Source of the DNA: Cyanobacteriota bacterium
Lineage (GTDB): Bacteria; Cyanobacteriota; Cyanobacteriia; CACIAM-69d
Direction: 5' to 3'
Length of the DNA stretch: 64,000 nucleotides
Assembly (NCBI GenBank): GCA_022402445.1
Contig: JAKRSF010000001.1
Coordinates: 1-64,000, forward strand
Numbering within the stretch: the first letter of the stretch is position 1; each line of letters starts with the position of its first letter. Positions 38,863-46,411 of this stretch are shown here, piece after piece. Below the pieces are notes generated by a model. It was given only the letters and a program-made list of their open reading frames with translations. It was not told where the DNA came from and did not search any database. A program made the position numbers and the translations under genes.

Positions 38863-39927
38863 ATGGGGACTGGAGAGCGAGGGGCGGACCTGGGGCGATC
38901 GCGGCTGCCACTGCCGCCATGCCATCGGCCCGAATGGACGGAGCAGGTGGCGCGGGTGCCCTATCAGGAGTTGGCGATCGCGGCGGCGGCGTGGCGGGAT
39001 CAATATGCCATTGCCCCAGCGGATCGGGATGACCACCGGCTGGTGCTGCTGGCGATCGATGTGCAAAACACTTTTTGCTTGCCGGATTTTGAATTATTTG
39101 TGGGGGGCCGCAGCGGGCGCGGGGCGATCGACGACAGCCGCCGCCTCTGTGAGTTTGTTTATCACAATTTGCCCCACCTGACGGCGATCGTGCCGACCTT
39201 GGATACCCATGGGGCGCTCCAGATTTTCCATCCCCACTTCTGGTGCGATCGCGACGGCAACCCCCCGGCCCCCATGACCCAGATTGATGCGGCGGCGGTG
39301 GAATCGGGCCAATGGCAGGTGAATCCCGCGATCGCGGCGGCCCTGGGCACAACGCCGGACGACCTGGCAAGGCACGGCCTGCATTATGTGAAAACCCTAG
39401 AGCAGGCGGGCAAATTTCCCCTGACCATCTGGCCCTACCATTCCATGCTGGGCGGCGTGGGCCATGCCCTGGTGGCGGCCTTCGAGGCGGCGTGTTTTTT
39501 CCACGCGATCGCGCGCCACAGCCCCACCCGCTTTGACCTCAAGGGCGATCATCCCCTCACGGAGCACTATTCCGCCCTGGGGCCGGAGGTGGCGATCGCG
39601 GCGGACGGAGCCCCCCTGGGGCTGGCTAATAAACGGCTGCTGGATTATTTGCTGGAATTTGACGCGATCGCGATCGCCGGTCAAGCCAAAAGCCACTGCG
39701 TCGCCTGGACCATCGCCGACCTGCTGGCCCGGATTCAGGCCATAGATCCAGCCCTGGCGGGGCGGGTGTACCTGCTGGAAGACTGCATGTCCCCCGTCGT
39801 CGTGCCCGGAATCGTGGACTTTAGTGACGCCGCCGAAGCCGCCTTTGCCCAGTTCGCTGCCGCCGGGATGCACCGGGTGCGATCAACGGATCCCCCAGAA
39901 ACCTGGCCCGGTTGGGGCGATCGCTAG
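38863..39927 (+). CDS. Isochorismatase/nicotinamidase-like cysteine hydrolase
   Basis: A 354-residue hydrolase of the isochorismatase superfamily. The catalytic triad is visible: Asp in LLAIDVQNTF, Lys in HYVKTLE, and Cys in AGQAKSHCVAWT. It is far longer than nicotinamidases of about 200 residues, with an N-terminal stretch of 55 residues and insertions around the substrate pocket (for example HPHFWCDRDGNPPAP). Substrate is not predictable; relatives hydrolyse amides, ureido groups or isochorismate. ATG at 38863 follows GAGGGGG; an open frame extends to 38818 but without a ribosome binding site. It converges on the coiled-coil protein gene. Confidence 0.8.
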   Translation: MGTGERGADLGRSRLPLPPCHRPEWTEQVARVPYQELAIAAAAWRDQYAIAPADRDDHRLVLLAIDVQNTFCLPDFELFVGGRSGRGAIDDSRRLCEFVYHNLPHLTAIVPTLDTHGALQIFHPHFWCDRDGNPPAPMTQIDAAAVESGQWQVNPAIAAALGTTPDDLARHGLHYVKTLEQAGKFPLTIWPYHSMLGGVGHALVAAFEAACFFHAIARHSPTRFDLKGDHPLTEHYSALGPEVAIAADGAPLGLANKRLLDYLLEFDAIAIAGQAKSHCVAWTIADLLARIQAIDPALAGRVYLLEDCMSPVVVPGIVDFSDAAEAAFAQFAAAGMHRVRSTDPPETWPGWGDR

Positions 39928-39933
39928 GGGCCA

Positions 39934-40632
39934 TCAGCGGCGCAGGCCAATCACCTGGATTGACAGGGTACGTTCCCCCGTGGGCGCATCCGCCGCCGGT
40001 GGGGCCACCATCCGGTCCTGGTGTTCGCGCAACTGCTGCTGCATCTGGTCGTGCAGGTGGGCCATCTGCTGGGCGAGGCGCTCCTCGAGTCCCTGCAGGG
40101 CCACGGAAAGCTGCACCTCAAGCTGGGCCTGGACTAACCCATTGACCAGTTCCGCAATCTCCGGCGCAAGCTGGGCCAGTTGGGCGGTGCGATCGTTGAG
40201 GATTTGCACCTGATCCTGGGTGTCCTGGAGGGTGGGCTCCAGTTCATTGGTGAGGTAGTCTTCTAATTCCTCAAATTTATGGTTAGTTTGGCGGGTTGCC
40301 TGATCCAGGCGGCTCACCACCTCTTCGACCGTGCGATCGATGCGGTTCACCTGGTTGCGCAGGCGCGTGAGGCCCGGTTGCACCAGCAGTTCATGGAGGG
40401 CGTCGAGGCCCCCTTCCGCATCATCGCCCTCGTCGCCGCTACTGTCCCTGGTTTCATCCCGCCGTTGAGTGGGTTCCGGGGGGCGATCGCGCGGTTCCAG
40501 AAAAGATCGTCGAGGGGTGCGGCTGGGGGGCGGTTCAGCCTTGGGCGGAGCGTCGGGTTCCGGGGCCATGCCCGCCAACGCCCCCAACATTTCCAGGAGG
40601 CCGCCCCCTAGGTCGTCTTGGTCCGGTGCCAT
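39934..40632 (-). CDS. Coiled-coil protein of unknown function
   Basis: A 232-residue protein. Residues 1-70 are acidic, Pro-rich and probably disordered (PPKAEPPPSRTPRR). Residues 75-215 are a continuous heptad-like helical region (RLRNQVNRIDRTVEEVVSRLDQATRQ; EELEDYLTNELEPTLQDTQ) suited to a coiled coil. There is no signal peptide and no enzymatic motif. Such proteins often act as scaffold or partition-type factors, but no function can be named here. It converges on the isochorismatase-like gene with only six bases between the stop codons. Confidence 0.65.
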   Translation of the reverse strand: MAPDQDDLGGGLLEMLGALAGMAPEPDAPPKAEPPPSRTPRRSFLEPRDRPPEPTQRRDETRDSSGDEGDDAEGGLDALHELLVQPGLTRLRNQVNRIDRTVEEVVSRLDQATRQTNHKFEELEDYLTNELEPTLQDTQDQVQILNDRTAQLAQLAPEIAELVNGLVQAQLEVQLSVALQGLEERLAQQMAHLHDQMQQQLREHQDRMVAPPAADAPTGERTLSIQVIGLRR

Positions 40633-40937
40633 GGCTCAAAATCCCCCTGAAAGACGTGGACGGAAGGGTATCCCCGGCGCGATCGCCATGGGCCGCGCCA
40701 CCCCCTGAAATGGCCCTGGGGGTCAGCGGAGCCGGAATCGCCCATCGGTTCAGATCCAGTGTAGGGGCAAGACTCCCCGCGCGCTGCCCCCTCGGACCCA
40801 CTTGTGGATACACTGGCGGGAATGAACAGTCCATGGGCCGCCGCTCGACCGGTGGGCTAGACCTAAAGGCCATGGACATTCTAGGGATCATCCAGGCCAG
40901 CTTGCCGCCATTAGGGGCCTTCGAGGGGGAATAAGGG
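40633..40937. other. Divergent intergenic region upstream of the MscS gene
   Basis: About 305 bases. A 102-codon open frame on the plus strand (40626-40934) overlaps it but has low-complexity Pro/Gly/Arg composition and is not believed. No regulatory motif was recognised. Confidence 0.35.
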
Positions 40938-42809
40938 ATGCAAAGTCAGGGGGAATGCCATCGCCGCTGGGGCGCGATCGCCGCCAATGTTTTTGTGAGT
41001 TTGCTCCTGGGCCTAGGGCTGTGGCTGTGGCCCGCCGCGATCGCCGGACCCGAGGGAAGCATTGCCCTAGCCCAGGACGCCGCCGCCCCCAGTACCCTCC
41101 TGCCCAACCTGGGAGCCCCCGCCCCCGCTGCCCCCGCGATCGCCCCCGTCCCCGTCTCCTTCAATGGCGAAACCCTCTTCGAGATCCGCGAAACCTTCGG
41201 AGCCCTGTCGCGCCAGGATCGCGCCGATCGCCTCACGGCCGCCCTCCACGCCGTCGCCGACGATCGCACCCTAAACCTCGATCAACTCACCACCGCCCGC
41301 CAGGACGACACCACCTACATTACCCTCGGCGCAACCGCCCTGATGGCCGTCTCCGAGGCCGATGCCGCCGCCGCCAACCGCACCGTCGAACAGCTCGCCC
41401 AGGAATATATCGATATCCTGCGCCCCGCCCTCGAACGGTATCGCCTCGATCGCAGCCCCGATGCCCTGATCAAAGGCTTGATCGGCACCGCGATCGCCAC
41501 GGCCCTCACCCTAGGTCTACTCATCCTCATCACCCGCGCCTTCCGCCAAGCCGATCACTGGGTCACCCGCCTCGGTCGAGAAGCCGCCCGCCAGCGCGCC
41601 TTCCGCCACCCCGACCGCGATCGTCGCCGCACCCCTCGTCCCACCAAACTCAAACTCGCCCAATCGCGCCAGGGTATCGAGCTCCTCGCCTTTGTGATCC
41701 GCACCGGCCGCCTCTTCACCCTCCTGGGCCTGTTGGGCAGCTACGGCCTCACCCTCCTGAGCCTCTTCCCCTGGACCAAAGGGCTCTACCGCAGCCTCAC
41801 CGCCAGCATCCTCCAGGCCCTCGGCGGCCTCCTGTCCTCCATTTTGGGCTACCTCCCCAACGTCTTCATCATCGGCACCATCGTCGGCCTCATCTACTAC
41901 AGCCTGCAAATCATTCATCCCCTCTTCAAAGGCATTGAACGGGGCACCGTCACCATCAGCGGGTTCTATGCCGAATGGGCTCAACCCACCTACCGCATCC
42001 TCGAATTCTTCATCGTTGCCCTAGGGGTGGTGATGGTGTTTCCCTATCTCCCAGGATTTGGCTCCTCCGCCTTCCAGGGGGTGTCGATTATGCTAGGGGT
42101 TTTGGTCTCCCTGGGGTCCACCGCCGCCGTTTCCAATGCCGTAGCGGGCATCATTTTGATCTACACCCGCGCCTTCCAAATTGGCGATCTGGTGCAAATT
42201 ACCGAAGCCTTTGGCACCGTCGATGAAAAACTGCTGCTGGTGACCCGAATTCGCACCTTTGAAAATGTAATTATTACGGTCCCCAACTCTTCCCTATTGG
42301 ACAGCAATATTATTAATTATTCCGCCTCGATTCGCGATACGAACGTCCCCGTGGCCATTGAACTATGCCTAACCCTGGGCTATGACGTGCCCTGGCGGCT
42401 GGTGTATGACGTGCTGAAGGCGGCGGCGCGGGCGACGGAGGGGGCCTGCCCGGACATGGAGCCGGAGGTGGAACAAAAGGCCCTCGGGGATTATTCGGTG
42501 ACCTATGAAGTCAATGTGTTCACGCGATCGCCGGAGAACTACAAGGCCATCATTTCATCCCTCTGCCAAAACATTCAGGATCACTGCAACGGGGCGGGCA
42601 TTGAAATCCTGTCGCCCGCCTACAGCGCCCTGCGCGATGGCAACACCACAACCATGCCGGAATCCTATCGCCCCGCTGGCTACGAATCCCCCGGTTTCCA
42701 ACTCAATCCCCTGGGGAATTTGTTCCAAATTGATCTCAAGATGGCGGCGAATCCGAAACCGAAATCAACGGCGGCGGCGGCGCGATCGCGGCCTGGGTCG
42801 TCCCATTGA
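40938..42809 (+). CDS. MscS-type mechanosensitive channel with N-terminal signal and periplasmic region
   Basis: A 623-residue membrane protein. It starts with a signal peptide (hydrophobic FVSLLLGLGLWLWPAAIA, then Ala/Pro-rich sequence), a periplasmic helical region to about 170, transmembrane segments around 175-200, 250-275, 285-325 and 350-375, and the MscS core (FQGVSIMLGVLVSLGSTAAVSNAVAGIILIYTRAF is the pore-lining TM3 and the start of the beta domain). The cytoplasmic MscS beta domain follows (FQIGDLVQI; VPNSSLLDSNIINYS). It releases osmolytes on membrane tension. ATG at 40938 is preceded by GAGGGGGAATAAGG. The 3' end overlaps the convergent sensor kinase gene by 74 bases. Confidence 0.9.
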   Translation: MQSQGECHRRWGAIAANVFVSLLLGLGLWLWPAAIAGPEGSIALAQDAAAPSTLLPNLGAPAPAAPAIAPVPVSFNGETLFEIRETFGALSRQDRADRLTAALHAVADDRTLNLDQLTTARQDDTTYITLGATALMAVSEADAAAANRTVEQLAQEYIDILRPALERYRLDRSPDALIKGLIGTAIATALTLGLLILITRAFRQADHWVTRLGREAARQRAFRHPDRDRRRTPRPTKLKLAQSRQGIELLAFVIRTGRLFTLLGLLGSYGLTLLSLFPWTKGLYRSLTASILQALGGLLSSILGYLPNVFIIGTIVGLIYYSLQIIHPLFKGIERGTVTISGFYAEWAQPTYRILEFFIVALGVVMVFPYLPGFGSSAFQGVSIMLGVLVSLGSTAAVSNAVAGIILIYTRAFQIGDLVQITEAFGTVDEKLLLVTRIRTFENVIITVPNSSLLDSNIINYSASIRDTNVPVAIELCLTLGYDVPWRLVYDVLKAAARATEGACPDMEPEVEQKALGDYSVTYEVNVFTRSPENYKAIISSLCQNIQDHCNGAGIEILSPAYSALRDGNTTTMPESYRPAGYESPGFQLNPLGNLFQIDLKMAANPKPKSTAAAARSRPGSSH

Positions 42810-44151
42810 GGGGGGGGCGAAAGGTGGCGGTGAAGGTGCTGCCCCGGTGGCGCTGACTGGTGACCGTGAGGGTGCCCCCGTGGCGCTGGACGATCGCCTG
42901 GGCGATCGCGAGGCCCAGACCGGCCCCACCCCCTTGGCGGGAGCGATCGCCCCCGACCCGATAGAAGCGCTCGAAGATGTGGGGCAAGTCCGCCGCGTCA
43001 ATGCCGTCCCCCGTGTCGATGACCTGGAGCAGGACCGCGCGATCGCGGCGCAGGATCTGGAGGGTCACCTGGCCGCCGGGGGGCGTATGGGCGATCGCAT
43101 TGGCCGTGAGATTAGCCAGCAGGCGATAGAGCTGGGCCTCGTGGCCGGGAATGGTGACCTCGGCGGTGGGGCTGAGGGTCTCGGGCGGCGCGCTGAGGGT
43201 GACCTGGGCCGCGATCGCCATGGCCGCAAATTCCTCAAGGGCATCGGCCACCAAATCATTGAGACAGCAGGGGGCGGCCAAGTCCTGGGGGGAGGTGGGG
43301 TCACTTTCCGCCCGCGCCAGCCAGAGCAGATCATCGACCAGACTGGCGAGGCGCTGGGTTTGGCGATCAATAACCGGTAATAGGGCATGGGCATCCCCGC
43401 GATCGCCCGCCGCCTCGACCGTCGCCCGCAGGGCCGCGATGGGGGTGCGCAGTTCGTGGGCCGCATCGCCGGTGAACTGTTGCACCAGCCGATAGGCCCC
43501 ATAGAGGGGAGCCATGGCCCGCCCGGACAGCAGCCAGCTTGCCGCCGCGATCGCGGCAATCCAGGGGGGCAGCGCCAGGGCCAGCAGCCAGCGCAGCAGG
43601 GCCAGATTCGCCTCCAGATCCCCCAGGGACCGGCCCACCTGGAGATAGCCCCAGAAGAGTCCGGCCTGGGTTTTGAGGGGAATCGACAGGCGGTGGTAGC
43701 GCTGGCCGTTGGCCACCTCATCGTGCCACTGCTGATCGGGATGGGTGTGGCCGCCCGGGCGATCGCCCAACAGCGCCAGGGGTTGCCCCGCGCGATCGAG
43801 CAGCCGTGCATAGTAGCCCTCCCGGTTGAGTACCCCCAGCACATGGCGCGGCGGCGGCATTTCCGCACAGGTGAAGCCCGATGTTTGGGGGGCGGTGGCA
43901 ATCACGCACAGGCCCGGTAGGCTCTGGAGGGCAGACGGTGAGAGGCGATCGGGCTCCGTGAGCTTCACCTCCAGACTGTCGTGGAGGGTGCCCGCCACCG
44001 ATTCCAACTCCCGGTGGATGCCCTGCCAGCGCATGTGCCCCTCCCAGTGGTAGAGCCCCACAGCCCCGAGGATGGACAGGCTGCCCATGACGCCGGTAGA
44101 CAGGGCCGCCAGCCGCCAGCGGGTCCGCAGAAAAACGCCGCTACGGTTCAT
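42736..44151 (-). CDS. rppB: Sensor histidine kinase, RppB-like
   Basis: A 471-residue membrane sensor kinase. Two transmembrane helices (about 15-35 and 185-205) bracket a periplasmic sensing domain of about 145 residues containing several His (GHTHPDQQWHDE). QQFTGDAAHELRTPIAALRATVE is the HisKA phosphorylation site (His near 232), with the surrounding wording characteristic of the cyanobacterial RppB/NrsS group. The HATPase has NLTANAIAHTP and GAGLGLAIAQAI. The ATG at 44151 overlaps the TGA of the response regulator gene (ATGA), a sign of translational coupling. In Synechocystis the related NrsS-NrsR pair controls nickel efflux; here the downstream-of-efflux position supports sensing of a heavy metal, identity unknown. 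Confidence 0.85.
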   Translation of the reverse strand: MNRSGVFLRTRWRLAALSTGVMGSLSILGAVGLYHWEGHMRWQGIHRELESVAGTLHDSLEVKLTEPDRLSPSALQSLPGLCVIATAPQTSGFTCAEMPPPRHVLGVLNREGYYARLLDRAGQPLALLGDRPGGHTHPDQQWHDEVANGQRYHRLSIPLKTQAGLFWGYLQVGRSLGDLEANLALLRWLLALALPPWIAAIAAASWLLSGRAMAPLYGAYRLVQQFTGDAAHELRTPIAALRATVEAAGDRGDAHALLPVIDRQTQRLASLVDDLLWLARAESDPTSPQDLAAPCCLNDLVADALEEFAAMAIAAQVTLSAPPETLSPTAEVTIPGHEAQLYRLLANLTANAIAHTPPGGQVTLQILRRDRAVLLQVIDTGDGIDAADLPHIFERFYRVGGDRSRQGGGAGLGLAIAQAIVQRHGGTLTVTSQRHRGSTFTATFRPPLNGTTQAAIAPPPPLISVSDSPPS

Positions 44152-44858
44152 GGTTCCGGCTCCGGCGGGCGGAATCGATAGCCTAGGCCATAGACGGTTT
44201 CGATCGCGCGATCGCACCCCAGCAGAGCCAACTTCCGCCGCAGGAGCCGCACCTGGGCCGCCACCACATTGCTACTCGGTTCCGCCGCCGCCTCCCACAG
44301 GCGATCGAGCAGGGCATCGCGGGACACAATCTGGCCGGGATGGGTCATCAGCAGTTCCAGCAATTGCAGTTCCTTGGCGGTCAGTTCTGCGGTCCGTTCC
44401 ACGGTGGCGGATGGCCCTTGGGATTGATAGGTGAGAATAGCCGTGGCCGGATCCAGCCGCAGCGGCCCCGCCACCAGAACTGATCGCACCTGATGGGGAG
44501 CCCGCCGCAACAGCGCCCGCAGCCGCGCCAGGAGTTCCGCCATGCCAAAGGGTTTTATTAAATAATCATCGGCCCCCGCATCGAGCCCTTCCACCCGATC
44601 GCCCAGGCGATCGCGGGCCGTGAGGATCAGCACCGGCATGGAGGAGCCCCGCTGGCGCAGATGGCGGCACAGGTCCAGACCCGATCGCCCCGGCACCATC
44701 CAATCAAAAATGCCCACCCCATAGGACCAGCGATCGAGGTAGGCTTCGGCGGCATCGCCCTCGGTGACCCAATCGACCACATAGCGCTCCCGTTCTAGCA
44801 CCCGTTGCAGGGCGGCCCCCAGGTCCGGCTCATCCTCCAGCAAGAGCAATCGTGTCAT
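44148..44858 (-). CDS. rppA: OmpR-family response regulator, RppA-like
   Basis: A 236-residue regulator with an N-terminal receiver (LLLLEDEPDLG; phospho-acceptor Asp in VGIFDWMVPG; Lys in LIKPF) and a C-terminal winged helix (LTAKELQLLELLMTHPGQIVSRD; YGLGYRFRPP). It is coupled to the RppB-like kinase by an ATGA overlap. ATG at 44858 is chosen since the receiver begins at once; an in-frame start at 44888 would run into the stop of the upstream His-rich gene. OmpR-type proteins bind direct repeats about 11 bp apart, and such repeats (ATGAAA-N5-ATGAAA) occur upstream of both units of this cluster, so it probably regulates the whole efflux locus. Confidence 0.88.
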   Translation of the reverse strand: MTRLLLLEDEPDLGAALQRVLERERYVVDWVTEGDAAEAYLDRWSYGVGIFDWMVPGRSGLDLCRHLRQRGSSMPVLILTARDRLGDRVEGLDAGADDYLIKPFGMAELLARLRALLRRAPHQVRSVLVAGPLRLDPATAILTYQSQGPSATVERTAELTAKELQLLELLMTHPGQIVSRDALLDRLWEAAAEPSSNVVAAQVRLLRRKLALLGCDRAIETVYGLGYRFRPPEPEP

Positions 44859-44869
44859 GGGGCCATGTC

Positions 44870-45799
44870 CTAGGGAACGTTGATCCAAAAGTCGGCGGTG
44901 ATGAGGCGATCGCCCCGCTGGAACTGGCCCCAGGCCCGGTAGGTGCCCGCGCGGGGGAATTGGGTATGGAAGCTCACCTGGTGGGGGGGCGTGTTGCCCA
45001 GGGCGTGGGCGTGGAGGTAGGCGCTGCGATCGCGGGGTTCCCCCTGGCGGACGATGACCAGATGGCCCCGTTCCCCCAGGTAGGGGCGCAGGTCCGTGGC
45101 GGGCTGGCCGTTGGTGTCCTTGATCTCAAAGGTGAGGGTGGTGGACTGGCCCGCTTGGGGGGCGGGGGCGATCGCGAGATCCACCTGGGTGTTGTTGATC
45201 TGGCGGGTGCGATCGTCTTGGACCCTGGGGGCCGCCGAATCTGCCCCCGGAACCGCCAGGGCTAGGGCGCTGACCTGTTCCCCTTGGCCGGTGGGTTTAT
45301 AGTCCGCGAAGAGGGTGTAGTTGCCCGCCGTGGGCACCGTCAGATCGAGGGTAAAGACCCCATCGCCGCGATCGGTGGGATGTACGTGGATAAATTCCCC
45401 CAGATCGTCGCGCACCACGATCAGGTGCAGTTGCTTTTCCTGGAAGGTTTCAAAGGCCGTGATGGGCTGGCCGTCGGCCCCAGCGATCGCGATCTCGATG
45501 GCGATCGGCTGCCCCGGCGCAACGGTGCCCCGGGTGCGCAGGGTGGCCTGGGTGGGGGAGGTGCTGTGGTTCCCGTGATTTCCGTGATCTTCTCCAGGGC
45601 TCCCGTGGTCCCCGTGGCCATTCGAGGTCGGGTGATGATGCTGATGGTGTTGGTGGTGATGTTGATGGTCCCCTGGGGCCATGGCCGTGGCCGCGCGATC
45701 GCGGTGGGCCGTCGTCAGGGCGATCGCCACCGTCGGGAGGACCAACAGGGTCCCCGCGATCGTCAACAGAACCGATTGTTTCCGCCGTAGCCGTGCCAT
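44870..45799 (-). CDS. Exported histidine-rich protein (probable periplasmic metal binder)
   Basis: A 309-residue protein with an N-terminal hydrophobic segment (LLTIAGTLLVLPTVAIAL) followed by a strongly His-rich stretch (residues about 43-80, many HH and HG pairs such as HQHHHQHHQHHH), then two beta-rich domains (IAIEIAIAGADGQPI; TTLTFEIKDTNGQP), each with a His-containing edge (EFIHVHP; AYLHAHALG). The paired beta domains resemble the YtkA/FixH-like or metal-chaperone type, but I cannot name a family. ATG at 45799 is selected because GGGGAGGG precedes it. It lies between a His-rich lipoprotein gene and the RppA-like gene, so binding of the exported metal in the periplasm is the likely job. 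Confidence 0.75.
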   Translation of the reverse strand: MARLRRKQSVLLTIAGTLLVLPTVAIALTTAHRDRAATAMAPGDHQHHHQHHQHHHPTSNGHGDHGSPGEDHGNHGNHSTSPTQATLRTRGTVAPGQPIAIEIAIAGADGQPITAFETFQEKQLHLIVVRDDLGEFIHVHPTDRGDGVFTLDLTVPTAGNYTLFADYKPTGQGEQVSALALAVPGADSAAPRVQDDRTRQINNTQVDLAIAPAPQAGQSTTLTFEIKDTNGQPATDLRPYLGERGHLVIVRQGEPRDRSAYLHAHALGNTPPHQVSFHTQFPRAGTYRAWGQFQRGDRLITADFWINVP

Positions 45800-45828
45800 C
45801 GCTGAAAACCCTCCCCTAAAAATCAACC

Positions 45829-46323
45829 CTAAAAATCAACGCTGAAGCGTGCCGTCGGCGCATCGTCCCCCATCTGGGCTCGGATGCGCACCTGATAATT
45901 CCCTGACGGCGCATCCGGCAGCGTCGCCGCATAGTGCTTCCCCGCCGCATCGTAGGGCAACGGCAATTCCCGCTCATTGCCATTGGGATCCTGGATTTGG
46001 GCCGTCACCGTCGCCGTTGGAATGGGCGTGTGGTCATCTCCCGCCTGGAGGAGGAAGAGATCCACATGGGCTCCCTTTTCCTCCTGGACCATGACCAGTT
46101 CCAAATGGTATGGCCCCACTTCCACCACCTGGCCGCCGTGGTGAGAATGGCCGTCGCCGCCGTGGGGTTGGCGGGTGTCGGGATTGGCCGCTGGACTGGC
46201 GACCGGACTGGCGGCGATGGGTGGACTTGCCCCCTCTGTCCCAGGGCCGCAACCGACTAGGGCGATCGCGGCGGTGATCAGCAGACTCCAGGAAACCCGT
46301 TCTCGACGAAGGATCGGCGACAT
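45829..46323 (-). CDS. Histidine-rich lipoprotein of the efflux cluster
   Basis: A 164-residue protein with a lipoprotein signal (AALVGC-type lipobox: IALVGC, Cys near 25), an Ala/Pro-rich linker, a His-rich patch (HGGDGHSHHGGQVV, about 54-67) and a C-terminal beta domain (YHLELVMVQEEKG; GNYQVRIRAQMG). HGGQVVEVGPYHLELV resembles the N-terminal metal-binding segment found in some CzcB-type adaptors, here as a separate protein. It starts a second transcription unit within the cluster, with a direct-repeat operator 65-81 bases upstream. A periplasmic or outer-leaflet metal-binding accessory of the RND pump is inferred. Confidence 0.75.
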   Translation of the reverse strand: MSPILRRERVSWSLLITAAIALVGCGPGTEGASPPIAASPVASPAANPDTRQPHGGDGHSHHGGQVVEVGPYHLELVMVQEEKGAHVDLFLLQAGDDHTPIPTATVTAQIQDPNGNERELPLPYDAAGKHYAATLPDAPSGNYQVRIRAQMGDDAPTARFSVDF

Positions 46324-46387
46324 AGTATCTGCACAACGATGGGGACAGGGCGGGGAATTTTCCCCACCAGTAGCCTAGGGGCCAATG

Positions 46388-46404
46388 ATGAAACGACGAT
46401 GAAA
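46388..46404 (-). promoter_or_regulatory. Direct-repeat operator ATGAAA-N5-ATGAAA upstream of the His-rich lipoprotein gene
   Basis: Two identical hexamers (TTTCAT read on the gene strand) repeat every 11 bp, 65-81 bases before the lipoprotein start codon. The same arrangement with the same period occurs at 51287. This is the geometry bound by OmpR/PhoB-type regulators, so the RppA-like protein of the cluster is the candidate binder. Confidence 0.6.
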
Positions 46405-46411
46405 TGGGGCT

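Noticed and set aside
40626-40934. 102-codon frame just before the MscS gene
   Set aside because: Composition is random-looking, it overlaps the start of the coiled-coil gene, and there is no start signal.
45600-45700. Short tandem-like GGTGATGTTG/CCACCATC repeat as a satellite or CRISPR-like element
   Set aside because: It is simply the His-codon run of the His-rich protein; no spacers or repeated units.
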